NCBI RefSeq assembly: GCF_013032445.1
Contig: NZ_WQCA01000006.1
Location: 186,001 to 250,000, forward strand
Direction of reading: 5' to 3'
Length of the DNA: 64,000 nt
Source: Ruegeria arenilitoris
GTDB lineage: Bacteria > Pseudomonadota > Alphaproteobacteria > Rhodobacterales > Rhodobacteraceae
Under the pieces are notes generated by a model. That model did not search any database and had not been told where the DNA came from. It saw nothing but the letters and a program-made list of their open reading frames with translations. Each line of letters starts with the position of its first letter. The first letter of the stretch is position 1. This document shows positions 9,172-18,067 of this stretch, in pieces. Both the position numbers and the translations under genes were made by a program.

Positions 9172-10833
9172 ATGACAAACAACACTGCTGATGCCATCGT
9201 CGTTGGGGCCGGATTGGCCGGACTGGCCGCCGCAGCCGAGCTGGGTGATCGCGGCAAGAAGGTGATCGTGCTGGATCAGGAGCCCGAGCATTTTCTGGGT
9301 GGGCAAGCGTTCTGGAGCCTCGGCGGGCTGTTCATGGTCGACACACCGGAACAGCGGCGCATGGGGATCAAAGATAGTCACGATTTAGCCTTACGCGACT
9401 GGATGGGCAGCGCGCAATTCGACCGCGATGAAGACACCTGGCCGCGCAAATGGGCCGAAGCTTACGTGGAATTCGCCGCCGGTGAGATGCGGCCTTGGCT
9501 ATACGAGATGGGTCTGCGCTGGTTCCCTATCGTCGGATGGGCCGAACGTGGTGGATCCTATGCGGATGGTCACGGAAACTCAGTCCCGCGGTTTCACATC
9601 ACATGGGGAACCGGGCCGGGCGTCCTGAAACACTTCATCCGTCGTGTACAGGAACACGTCAGCGCCGGTTTGATCGAGTTGAAATTCCGCCATCAGGTCA
9701 GCCACATCATCATGCAGAACGGCGGCACCAAGGGGGTTTCGGGCGAAGTTCTGGCCGATGACACTGCCGCTCACGGCGCCAAGACCAACCGCGATGAGGT
9801 TGGAGAGTTCGAGGTCTACGCGCCCTCGGTTATCGTCACCTCGGGCGGGATCGGTGGCAATCTCGAGATGGTGCGCAAGAACTGGCCCCGCAACCGGTTG
9901 GGCGAGCCGCCAAAAGACATGGTCGCAGGCGTGCCCTTTCACGTCGATGGCCGCATGATCGGCATCAGCGAAAAAGCTGGCGGCCATGTGATAAACGGCG
10001 ATCGAATGTGGCATTACACCGAAGGCGTCCGCAACTGGAACCCGATCTGGCCCTCGCATGGTATCCGCATACTGCCCGGCCCAAGCTCCATGTGGTTCGA
10101 CGCGCGTGGCAATCGGCTGAAACCGCCCTGTATGCCGGGGTTCGACACACTGGGCACGCTGAAAGAAATCCTGGAAACGGGGTATGAATACAGTTGGTTC
10201 GTGCTGACCCAGAAGGTGATTAAAAAGGAATTCGCCCTGTCGGGTTCCGAACAGAACCCCGACATGACCGATGGCGGCTGGCGCGAGGTGATGTTTCAAC
10301 GCGTCCTGACCGGCTCAAAAGCCACCGCGCCGGTTGAGGCGTTCAAAGAACACGGAGAGGATTTCATCGTCGCCAATACGCTGACCGAACTGGTCAGCGG
10401 CATGAACCAACTGGGTGGCGGCCTGATCGACGAGGCCCATCTGCGCGCCCAGATCGAGGCGCGAGACAGTCAGGTCGACAACCCCTTTACCAAGGACGCG
10501 CAGATGGCGGCCATTCTGGCTGCGCGCAATTACCGAGGTGATAAGCTGATCCGCACCGCCAAGCCGCACAAATTCCTTGATCCGGCCAACGGCCCGCTGA
10601 TCGCAGTGAAGCTGCACGTGTTGACACGCAAAACACTAGGCGGGCTGCAGACCAATCTCGACAGTCAGATGATCGGTTCTGATGGTCAGGTCGTTCCCGG
10701 CCTGTTCGCCGCCGGAGAGGTCGCGGGTTTCGGAGGCGGTGGTTACCACGGCTACAACGCACTGGAAGGCTCGTTTCTGGGCGGCTGCATCTTCTCAGGC
10801 CGCAATGCCGGGCGGTCAAGGGCCGTCGCGTGA
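9172..10833 (+). CDS. FAD-binding dehydrogenase (fumarate reductase/KstD-like)
   Basis: A 553-residue flavoprotein of the FAD_binding_2 family (succinate dehydrogenase/3-ketosteroid dehydrogenase relatives). The FAD site VVGAGLAGLAAAAELG is at residues 11-26, and the C-terminal FAD loop GLFAAGEVAGFGGGGYHG is present. No signal peptide or heme domain is attached, so it is probably cytosolic. Homologues are usually annotated only as FAD-binding dehydrogenase; the electron acceptor and substrate are unknown. The operon-like position behind a BASS symporter hints that the imported compound could be its substrate. Confidence 0.87.
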   Translation: MTNNTADAIVVGAGLAGLAAAAELGDRGKKVIVLDQEPEHFLGGQAFWSLGGLFMVDTPEQRRMGIKDSHDLALRDWMGSAQFDRDEDTWPRKWAEAYVEFAAGEMRPWLYEMGLRWFPIVGWAERGGSYADGHGNSVPRFHITWGTGPGVLKHFIRRVQEHVSAGLIELKFRHQVSHIIMQNGGTKGVSGEVLADDTAAHGAKTNRDEVGEFEVYAPSVIVTSGGIGGNLEMVRKNWPRNRLGEPPKDMVAGVPFHVDGRMIGISEKAGGHVINGDRMWHYTEGVRNWNPIWPSHGIRILPGPSSMWFDARGNRLKPPCMPGFDTLGTLKEILETGYEYSWFVLTQKVIKKEFALSGSEQNPDMTDGGWREVMFQRVLTGSKATAPVEAFKEHGEDFIVANTLTELVSGMNQLGGGLIDEAHLRAQIEARDSQVDNPFTKDAQMAAILAARNYRGDKLIRTAKPHKFLDPANGPLIAVKLHVLTRKTLGGLQTNLDSQMIGSDGQVVPGLFAAGEVAGFGGGGYHGYNALEGSFLGGCIFSGRNAGRSRAVA

Positions 10834-10843
10834 CGGCCCGAAC

Positions 10844-11584
10844 CTATTGGGTACGCACGAATTTGATGATCGGCTCACCTGCAGCATTCAGAAAAGCCAG
10901 AGCATCCCCTTCCATCGCGTAGGTGGTTACGCCTTGCAGCGCTTTGAAAAACTGCCGTTCGACCTCTTCCAAGGCCGGAGGGCAAGCCATCAGCGTCGCA
11001 GCCATATTGTCGGGGAATGAGATGCTCGCTCCGGATATCTCGGCCTGACCGTTGAAGCGGTTGCACCCTCCACTGCCGGAAAAGGCTCCGCCCTGTGCGA
11101 AGATAATCTCAGGACGACGCTCTGCTTCAATCGGAGCGCCGTTTAAAACCGCAGCCGTCCACTGAGTGTTGTCCAGCATTGCGCCCCCTTGGACCTGAAC
11201 CAGCATCAAATCGGCGGAATCCCCTGCCCCATCGGTCAAAACCGGGTAGGCCGTGTCGGTGGTAAACAGCAGATCTTGCCCATGATTGATTGAGGCACGC
11301 ACCACATAACGGTGGCCGTCTTTGATCAGGGCATCATCAAAGGTTAGCTCAAACTGCGCGGGCACGCTGTCCATTGCATACCGTTTCGCGGCAAGGGGTA
11401 TCGCAGGCGCATCGGCCAGCGAGACATCCTGAAGCTCGACATACAGCGTCGCGTCTGGCGGTACCGCGATGCGTTCGCGGTAGGTGGCTGTTCCCGTGAC
11501 CATACCTGCATGGCCCTGGCTGACCAGAACTGTCAGCGCAATTGCACTCACGACGATGGCTTGACCGAGTTTTGGAAATGGCAT
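10844..11584 (-). CDS. Secreted YbaY-like plus META (HslJ-like) domain protein
   Basis: A 246-residue exported protein. Residues 1-26 form a signal peptide ending VSQGHAG, with no lipobox cysteine. Residues 27-125 look like a YbaY-type domain (VTGTATYRERIAVPPDATLYV), and residues 135-240 a META/HslJ domain (NTQWTAAVLNG ... GGCNRFNGQAEISG ... MACPPALEEVERQF). Both are envelope-associated beta domains of unclear function, HslJ being tied to novobiocin resistance in E. coli. It converges on the flavoprotein gene (10 bp apart) and appears to be a single-gene unit. Confidence 0.82.
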   Translation of the reverse strand: MPFPKLGQAIVVSAIALTVLVSQGHAGMVTGTATYRERIAVPPDATLYVELQDVSLADAPAIPLAAKRYAMDSVPAQFELTFDDALIKDGHRYVVRASINHGQDLLFTTDTAYPVLTDGAGDSADLMLVQVQGGAMLDNTQWTAAVLNGAPIEAERRPEIIFAQGGAFSGSGGCNRFNGQAEISGASISFPDNMAATLMACPPALEEVERQFFKALQGVTTYAMEGDALAFLNAAGEPIIKFVRTQ

Positions 11585-11679
11585 GATCCAATCCTTTTAC
11601 TGCCGCTTTGGTAAAAAGATCGTGGCCCACTCGGTATTTACAAGACCCTTGGGTGTGGATCGGCGATTCCGCGCCAGAT

Positions 11680-13458
11680 TTACAGCGGCCAGATAAACGG
11701 AATCAACAAAGACGCCAGCAAGCCGACCGTCAGGTTCAGCGGCACACCAACCTTGAGGAAATCGGTGAACCTGTAACCCCCGGGGCCGTAAACCATCATG
11801 TTGGTCTGATATCCGATTGGTGTCGCGAACGAGGCCGAGGCAGCCACCATCACCGCCACCACCAGCGGGCGCGGGTCGATCCCGACCGCCTGCGCCAGAC
11901 CAATGGCAATCGGTGTCACCACCACGGCCACTGCGTTGTTCGACACCAGTTCGGTCAGCACCGAGGTCAACAGATAGACGGCCCAGATGATCAGGAAGGG
12001 TGGTAGCACGCTCAGGCCCGGAGCGATCGCCTCGACGATCAGCGAAACGGCGCCGGATTTATCCAGCGCCGCGCCAATGGCCAGCATTGCAAAGATCAAA
12101 GCCAGCAAGCGGCCCTCGACAAATGAAAACGCCTCATCCGCGTCGATACAGCGGGTCACCAGCACCACTGCGACTGCCAAAACTGAAAGCAGCAGGATCG
12201 GCGCCACCCCCAGTGCGGCCAGCACGACAATCCCGATCAGCGCGCCGATGGCAATCGGTGCATGACTGCGCCGGAAGGCACGGGCAGAGGGCTGGGTGAC
12301 GTCGACCATGTCCATGTCGGACGCCAGCTTTTGGATATCTGCTGGAGATCCTTCCAACAGCAACGTGTCACCGACCCGCACCACCAGATCATCCAGCTGG
12401 CGCCCGATATTCTGGTTCCGCCGGTGCACTGCCAGCACATAGACACCATACCGGCGGCGTAAACGCAGCGTGCCGAGCGTCCGGCCTACCATGCGGCAAC
12501 CTGGTGTGATCAGAACCTCAACCGTTTTGGTCTCAACCGCCGAAACCTGATCGACGCGCTTGAGTTCTTTGTTGCTTTGCAGGCTCAGCAACTCGGTCAT
12601 TTCTGTGCGCAGAACCACGCGGTCACCGAGTTTCAGCTCAACCCCTTTCAGATTGCGCCGCAGCGACTCGTCGCCCCGGATAACGTCAATCAGACGCACA
12701 CCGGGACGTTTGAAAAGCTGCACCCCTGTCACCTCGCGCCCGATCAGGTTGCTTTCTGGGGGGATGACGGCCTCGGTGAAAAACTTCATTTTGGACCGGT
12801 CGGACAGCAGCGAGGCCATGCTGTCCCGGTCTGGCAGCAGACGCGGCGCAATGAAACGCAAGTAGACCATGCCATAGATCACCAGCACGATGCCCAGCGG
12901 CGTGACCTCGAGGATCGAGAACGCCTTCATCCCCTGAGCCCGTGCCACACCATCTACCAGCAGGTTGGTCGAGGTTCCGATCAGCGTTAGCGTTCCGCCC
13001 AGAATAGCTGCATAACTCAACGGGATCAGCAATTTTGAGGCCGAAACATTCAGCGTGCGCGCAATCTGCACAAAGACCGGGATCATCACCACCACTACCG
13101 GCGTGTTCGACACCACCGCCGAGGCCAGCACAACAAATGCCATCAACAGTCCAATGGCAAAGCGCGGGTTCACCTGCGCCTGTTTTTGCGCGGTCGAGGT
13201 AAACGCATCAAGCGCTCCGGTCCGCACAAGAGCCCCCATGATGATAAACATCGCCGCAATGGTCCAGGGCGCGGGGTTGGACAGTACGGCCAGCGCGCTT
13301 TGGTACGGCAAAATGCCGGTGACCAACATCACCGCTACTCCGCCGATGGCAACGACCTCAGTCGGGTAGGTTTCACGCAAGAACATGACGAACATGCCTG
13401 CAACAACCAATAGCGCCACAATTGCGCTGCCCATTTCTGTCAGTTGAAGGAATTGCAT
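11680..13458 (-). CDS. SLC13-family permease with two RCK_C domains (second copy)
   Basis: A 592-residue membrane protein with the same plan as the 5707-7479 permease: transmembrane half with VVSNTPVVVVMIPV and TLIGTSTNLLVDG, two TrkA-C domains (about 200-375), and a second transmembrane half with LVSNNAVAVVVTPIA and ASFATPIGYQTNMMVYGPGG. It carries the TNLLV and TNMMV family loops, so it is more canonical than its neighbour copy. Anion substrate unknown (sulfate, dicarboxylate or taurine-like anions are carried by relatives). The start is taken at MQFLQLTEMG; a 20-residue Arg-rich extension upstream is possible. Confidence 0.87.
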   Translation of the reverse strand: MQFLQLTEMGSAIVALLVVAGMFVMFLRETYPTEVVAIGGVAVMLVTGILPYQSALAVLSNPAPWTIAAMFIIMGALVRTGALDAFTSTAQKQAQVNPRFAIGLLMAFVVLASAVVSNTPVVVVMIPVFVQIARTLNVSASKLLIPLSYAAILGGTLTLIGTSTNLLVDGVARAQGMKAFSILEVTPLGIVLVIYGMVYLRFIAPRLLPDRDSMASLLSDRSKMKFFTEAVIPPESNLIGREVTGVQLFKRPGVRLIDVIRGDESLRRNLKGVELKLGDRVVLRTEMTELLSLQSNKELKRVDQVSAVETKTVEVLITPGCRMVGRTLGTLRLRRRYGVYVLAVHRRNQNIGRQLDDLVVRVGDTLLLEGSPADIQKLASDMDMVDVTQPSARAFRRSHAPIAIGALIGIVVLAALGVAPILLLSVLAVAVVLVTRCIDADEAFSFVEGRLLALIFAMLAIGAALDKSGAVSLIVEAIAPGLSVLPPFLIIWAVYLLTSVLTELVSNNAVAVVVTPIAIGLAQAVGIDPRPLVVAVMVAASASFATPIGYQTNMMVYGPGGYRFTDFLKVGVPLNLTVGLLASLLIPFIWPL

Positions 13459-13538
13459 TCTTGGTTTTGTGTCCGAACCTTGGCTTGGCTTGCGCGCCCG
13501 CCGGTCAGTTTCCCGCATTGCGCGCGGCAGAGCAAGCC

Positions 13539-14354
13539 TTACTGCGGCCCAGCTTGTTGCAGACGCCCGCCTACGCGCACCATCTGCACTGATTTCGCCT
13601 GCCCGTCGCGGTCATCGGTCTCGACGAACACACCGCTCAGCGTTGCCTCACCATTGGCCGGAGTGAACCGCGCCTTGGGCATGCCGGTGATGAAACGGCG
13701 CATCGGTTCAACCTTGTCCATGCCGATCACCGAGTCATAATCCCCGCACATTCCCGCATCGGTCAGGTAGGCCGTTCCGCCCGGTAGGATCTGAGCATCC
13801 GCGGTCGGCACATGGGTATGCGTCCCTACCACAAGACTGGCGCGTTTGTCGCAATAGTGACCCATGGCCATCTTCTCGGACGTCGCCTCGCAATGCATAT
13901 CTACGATGATGGCCTGCGCCTGACCACCGCGTGGGTGCGACTTCAGGATCGGTTCAATGGCCGAGAACGGATCATCAAAGGGCCGTTTCATGAACACCTG
14001 CCCGAGCACCTGCACCACCAGCACCTTGCGGCCTCCCGGTGCGGTGAACAGGCGATAGCCCCGCCCCGGTGCGCCTTTGGCGAAGTTCACCGGACGCACG
14101 ATGCGCGGTTCTTTCTCGATGAATTGCAGCATGTCTTTCTGGTCGAACGCGTGATCACCCAGAGTCAGGCAGTCGGCACCGGCGTCCAGCAGCAATTTGG
14201 CGTGATCCCCGGTCAGACCCATCCCGTTCGAGGCGTTCTCACCATTGACCACAACAAAATCCAACCGCCATTCGTCACGCAGACGCGGCAGATGTTGCTG
14301 AATGGCCGTGCGTCCCGCACGGCCCATGACGTCACCCAGAAAAAGTATCCTCAT
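13539..14354 (-). CDS. YmdB-family metallophosphoesterase
   Basis: A 271-residue protein of the TIGR00282/YmdB family; characterised members are 2',3'-cyclic nucleotide phosphodiesterases with a di-metal centre. Metal motifs are complete: LGDVMG (Asp8), NGENASNGMG, GDHAFD, DMHCEATSEK and GTHTHVPTAD. The start is taken at MRILFLGDVMG; a longer frame with a TTG start upstream would overlap the divergent DUF333 gene and is rejected. It lies 80 bp downstream of the ORF-start side of the SLC13 gene on the same strand, with no sign that they share a function. Confidence 0.9.
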   Translation of the reverse strand: MRILFLGDVMGRAGRTAIQQHLPRLRDEWRLDFVVVNGENASNGMGLTGDHAKLLLDAGADCLTLGDHAFDQKDMLQFIEKEPRIVRPVNFAKGAPGRGYRLFTAPGGRKVLVVQVLGQVFMKRPFDDPFSAIEPILKSHPRGGQAQAIIVDMHCEATSEKMAMGHYCDKRASLVVGTHTHVPTADAQILPGGTAYLTDAGMCGDYDSVIGMDKVEPMRRFITGMPKARFTPANGEATLSGVFVETDDRDGQAKSVQMVRVGGRLQQAGPQ

Positions 14355-14443
14355 CCAACCTGTCCTAAGTGTGGTAATGGCCAAGCACAAGTGGTTAAGC
14401 TGCCTGCATAAACTGCCAAAGCCCTTTAGACAGGAGAATCTTA

Positions 14444-14677
14444 ATGACACGCACCCTTTTGGCTGCCATTGGTCTGACCACACTCGCCGCCTGTGAAGAG
14501 GCACCGACTTCAGATTCAAACACTCAACTGGCAAACCCTGCGGCCACGTTCTGTGTAGAAAGCGGTGCGAAATACGAAATCCGCGACGGCGACGAAGGGC
14601 AGACCGGTGTCTGCATTCTGCCGGACGGGCGCGAAGTTGATGCCTGGGAATACTTCCGCGAAAACAGCCCGACCTGA
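14444..14677 (+). CDS. Small DUF333 lipoprotein
   Basis: A 77-residue lipoprotein. MTRTLLAAIGLTTLAAC is a lipoprotein signal with lipobox LAAC (Cys17). The mature part NPAATFCVESGAKYEIRDG...TGVCILPDGREVDAWEYFR is the DUF333 domain, often misnamed hemolysin. Its two remaining cysteines (in TFCVE and GVCIL) could form a disulfide in the periplasm. A ribosome site CAGGAGAATCTTA precedes the ATG. Function unknown. Confidence 0.88.
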   Translation: MTRTLLAAIGLTTLAACEEAPTSDSNTQLANPAATFCVESGAKYEIRDGDEGQTGVCILPDGREVDAWEYFRENSPT

Positions 14678-14682
14678 GACGA

Positions 14683-15246
14683 TCAGGCCGAAAACGTCAG
14701 CACGCGGCTTTCCGTGATCACCATATCCAACGGCTGATCGGTGGGCTCCAGCGGTAGCTCCTCGGCTTTTTGCGCGTCAAAGGCAAATCCGATGGCCAGT
14801 GTCGGGCGTTTGGCGCGCAACCCTTGCAGCGTGCGGTCATAAAAGCCGCCGCCATAGCCCAACCGTCCGCCCTGCGCATCAAATGCGACCAGCGGAACAA
14901 TCAGGATCTCGGGGTCGAAATAATCATCAACCTCGGGCACTTTGGCACCGAAGGGACCGTCTTTCAGTACGCCCTCTGGCGTCCAGCGGGAAAACTTCAA
15001 CGGTTGTCCGGCGGCCTGAATCACCGGCACACCGACCGGGCCATAGGCAGAGGCCTCGGCCATCGCAGCCAGCGGATCAATCTCGGTGCGGATCGGCATG
15101 TAGCCTGAAATCGGCACGCCCCGGTGCCCGGCCAGAACCTCGGATAAACGCCCGGCGGCTCCGGGCAAACGGGTGTCAAACGCAGCCTTGCGGCGCGCAA
15201 AAGCCGCCTTGCGCGCGGCAGCTTTTATGTCGGTCAGATCGGTCAC
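14683..15246 (-). CDS. 5-formyltetrahydrofolate cyclo-ligase
   Basis: A 187-residue cytosolic enzyme that converts 5-formyl-THF to 5,10-methenyl-THF using ATP (EC 6.3.3.2). Family signatures: the N-terminal basic helix RKAAFARRKAAFD, the substrate loop SGYMPIRTEIDP, and LVAFDAQGGRLGYGGGFYDR, the conserved glycine-rich ATP site. The ATG overlaps the stop of mgtE by 4 bases (ATGA), so it is translationally coupled to it. No 6S RNA resemblance was noticed beside it, unlike in enterobacteria. Confidence 0.93.
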   Translation of the reverse strand: MTDLTDIKAAARKAAFARRKAAFDTRLPGAAGRLSEVLAGHRGVPISGYMPIRTEIDPLAAMAEASAYGPVGVPVIQAAGQPLKFSRWTPEGVLKDGPFGAKVPEVDDYFDPEILIVPLVAFDAQGGRLGYGGGFYDRTLQGLRAKRPTLAIGFAFDAQKAEELPLEPTDQPLDMVITESRVLTFSA

Positions 15247-16637
15247 AGTAGCACCACGCTGGCAAGCCCCAGAAAGATAAAGAACCCCATGACATCCGTT
15301 GTGGTCGTCACAAAGGTTCCCGACGCCAGCGCAGGGTCAACACCCATGCGATCCAGCACCACCGGTACTACCGTACCTGCAAAGCCTGCGATGACCATAT
15401 TCACGACCAAGGCCGATCCGATCACGACACCCAGCATCGGAGAATCAAACCACATCATCCCTACGGTGCCCAGCACGATGGCAAAACACAGCCCGTTCAG
15501 CATCCCCACCAACAACTCACGCCGGATTACGCGCATGACGTTGGCGTTGGTCAGGTCGCGCGTTGCTAGCGCCCGCACCGCAACCGTCAACGACTGCGTC
15601 CCGGCATTGCCGCCCATCGACGCCACGATCGGCATCAGAATCGCCAGCGCCACCAATTGATCAATTGCCGCCTCGAACTGTGAGATCACCAGCGAGGCAC
15701 AGATCGCTGTGCAAAGGTTCACGGCCAGCCACGGCAGACGCCGCCGACTAGTCGCGGCTACACTGTCCGAAATCGAGCTTTCGTCGCTCACACCTGCAAG
15801 ACGCAGAATATCTTCTTCGTGTTCTTCATCCAGAACGACCATCGCGTCGTCGATGGTGATCACACCGACCAACCGCCCATCCGCATCCACAACGGGGGCC
15901 GAGATCAGGTGGTACTGGTTGAAGGCATAGGCCACATCCTCTTCGTCCTGATCGACAGGGATGGAGTGGAATTCCTCTTCGGCGATGTCATACAACGGCA
16001 CATCGCGCCGTGTGGCCATCAGTTTGCCCAGCGTAACCTGCGCTACGGGCTTCAGCCGCGGATCGACCAGCACCACATGATAGAACTGCTCGGGCAGATC
16101 GTCATTGGCGCGCATGAAGTCGATGGCTTGCCCCACCGACCAATGCTCGGGTGCCATGACCACCTCGCGCTGCATAAGACGACCGGCGGAGTTTTCCGGG
16201 TAGGACAGCGCCTGTTCAGCCGCGATCCGCTCGGAATCCTCAAGCGCGTCAAGGATCGCCTCCTGCTGCGGTTCCTCAAGGTCTTCAAGCAGGTCGACAA
16301 CATCGTCACTTTCCATGTCACGCACGGCGTCGGCCAGAACGTCCGGGCGCAGCACATTGATGACCTCTTCACGCACCGCCTCATCAAGTTCCGAGAGGAT
16401 GTCACCGTCAAACTCTTTGTCATACAGACGGATCAGACGCGCACGGTCATAGGGATTGATCTGTTCCAGAAGGTCAGCGATGTCGGCCGGGTGTAGCGGA
16501 TCCATCAGCTCGATCAGCTTGTCGCGGTCGTCCACGTCGACTGCGTACAGAATGGCGGCTACGGTCTTGCGATCCAGCGCATAGACATCTTCGTCGCTGG
16601 TCGCATCGGTTACGGGTTCATCAAAGCCTGTCGTCAT
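15243..16637 (-). CDS. mgtE: Magnesium transporter MgtE
   Basis: A 464-residue Mg2+ channel. Order: cytosolic N domain rich in acidic residues (1-135, HPADIADLLEQI), paired CBS domains (about 140-265, with VVDADGRLVGVITIDDAMVV), plug helix, and five C-terminal transmembrane helices (about 290-464) with PIVASMGGNAGTQSLTVAVR, the MgtE pore motif. In the family the N and CBS domains sense cytosolic Mg2+ and close the pore. It heads a two-gene unit with the folate cyclo-ligase, an arrangement with no obvious metabolic logic. Confidence 0.95.
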   Translation of the reverse strand: MTTGFDEPVTDATSDEDVYALDRKTVAAILYAVDVDDRDKLIELMDPLHPADIADLLEQINPYDRARLIRLYDKEFDGDILSELDEAVREEVINVLRPDVLADAVRDMESDDVVDLLEDLEEPQQEAILDALEDSERIAAEQALSYPENSAGRLMQREVVMAPEHWSVGQAIDFMRANDDLPEQFYHVVLVDPRLKPVAQVTLGKLMATRRDVPLYDIAEEEFHSIPVDQDEEDVAYAFNQYHLISAPVVDADGRLVGVITIDDAMVVLDEEHEEDILRLAGVSDESSISDSVAATSRRRLPWLAVNLCTAICASLVISQFEAAIDQLVALAILMPIVASMGGNAGTQSLTVAVRALATRDLTNANVMRVIRRELLVGMLNGLCFAIVLGTVGMMWFDSPMLGVVIGSALVVNMVIAGFAGTVVPVVLDRMGVDPALASGTFVTTTTDVMGFFIFLGLASVVLL

Positions 16638-16777
16638 GTCTGCCCCCGTATCATTCGGTCATTGGCCCCTAATTAGAAGAAGCTGCTACCGGAAAACAAT
16701 GACAATGCGGCGATTTACCGACAAGTTTCGCCCGCCTATGCTGTTTCCTAGTCCCATACAGGCGGAGATGAAGAAAA

Positions 16778-18067
16778 ATGGCGCAAAAAACGCTGCTGAA
16801 AGGGCGTGTTCTGAGTTTCACCGGCTCCCCGTTCGAGGGTGAGCCGACCGAGGCCGTCAAAATCAGCGAAGCCGTTCTGATCGAAGACGGCCGCATTTCC
16901 GCTGTGGCGGATGCTGACAGCCTGCGCGCTGCCCATCCGGACGCCAACGTGGTGGATCACGGCCAGCACGTCATCATGGCCGGGTTTGTGGACGCCCATG
17001 TGCACTATCCGCAGACCGCCATGATCGCCAGTTGGGGCAAACGCCTGATCGACTGGCTGAACACCTACACGTTCCCCGAAGAGATGAAGTTCGGCGACCC
17101 CGCTTATGCGTCCGAGATCGCCAACCGCTATCTCGACCTGACGGCGGCGCATGGCACCACTACCATGTGCAGTTTCTGCACCATCCACCCCGAAAGCGTG
17201 GATGCCTTCTTCACAGCTGCGCGGCAGCGTAATCAGCGTGTGGTCGCTGGTAAAACTTGCATGGATCGCAACGCGCCCGAGGGGCTGCGGGACACGGCGC
17301 AGACGGCCTACGACCAGTCCGATGCGTTGCTTGCGAAATGGCACGGAATTGATCGGCTGTCTTATGCCATCACCCCACGCTTTTCCCCCACCTCCACACC
17401 CGAACAGCTTGAGGCGATGGGCGCGCTCTGGGCCGAACATCCGCATTGCCTGATGCAAACCCACCTGAGCGAGCAAACCGACGAGATCGCCTGGGTCCGC
17501 GAGCTCTTCCCGGACGCGCGCGACTATCTGGACACCTATGAGAAGTTCGGCCTGCTGGGCGCGCATGGTGTTTACGGCCACGTCATCCATCTGGAAGCCC
17601 GCGAACGCGACCGGCTGCGTGAGGTCGACGCGGCGCTGATACACTGCCCGACCTCGAACACCTTCATCGGCTCGGGGCTGTTCGACATGACCGGACTGAT
17701 GACCGACGGCCACCGGGTTGGCCTTGCAACAGATACTGGCGGCGGGTCCAGCTTTTCGATGCTGCGCACGATGGCCGCGGCCTATGAGATCGGGCAGCTG
17801 AGGGGTGCACCTTTACACGCCGCTCAACTGCTGTGGCTGGGCACCGTCGGATCGGCGCGCACATTGCGGTTGGACGACTGCATCGGCAACGTCGCACCGG
17901 GGATGGAGGCCGATCTGGTCGTCCTCGACCTCGCCTCAACCCCGGCCATCGCCCAGCGCGAGGCCTGCGCCGACGATCTGTGGGAGGCCATCTTCCCTAC
18001 CATCATGATGGGCGACGACCGGGCGATTTCCGAGGTCTGGATCGGCGGTGAACGCGTCACCCACTAG
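16778..18067 (+). CDS. guaD: Guanine deaminase
   Basis: A 429-residue amidohydrolase that deaminates guanine to xanthine (EC 3.5.4.3). Metal site: GFVDAHVHYPQ (His74, His76), QTHLSEQ, GVYGHVIHL and ATDTGGGSSFSM. The stretch WLNTYTFPEE after the first motif is characteristic of GuaD. A GGCGGAGATG ribosome site precedes the start. It converges on a second purine-type amidohydrolase with a shared CTAG of stop codons (4-bp overlap), suggesting a purine salvage locus. Confidence 0.93.
   Translation: MAQKTLLKGRVLSFTGSPFEGEPTEAVKISEAVLIEDGRISAVADADSLRAAHPDANVVDHGQHVIMAGFVDAHVHYPQTAMIASWGKRLIDWLNTYTFPEEMKFGDPAYASEIANRYLDLTAAHGTTTMCSFCTIHPESVDAFFTAARQRNQRVVAGKTCMDRNAPEGLRDTAQTAYDQSDALLAKWHGIDRLSYAITPRFSPTSTPEQLEAMGALWAEHPHCLMQTHLSEQTDEIAWVRELFPDARDYLDTYEKFGLLGAHGVYGHVIHLEARERDRLREVDAALIHCPTSNTFIGSGLFDMTGLMTDGHRVGLATDTGGGSSFSMLRTMAAAYEIGQLRGAPLHAAQLLWLGTVGSARTLRLDDCIGNVAPGMEADLVVLDLASTPAIAQREACADDLWEAIFPTIMMGDDRAISEVWIGGERVTH

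Noticed and set aside
10820..10839. GC-rich hairpin GGGCCGTC-GCGT-GACGGCCC at the flavoprotein stop codon
   Set aside because: There is no T run on either side, so it is not called an intrinsic terminator; it may still slow RNA polymerase between two convergent genes.
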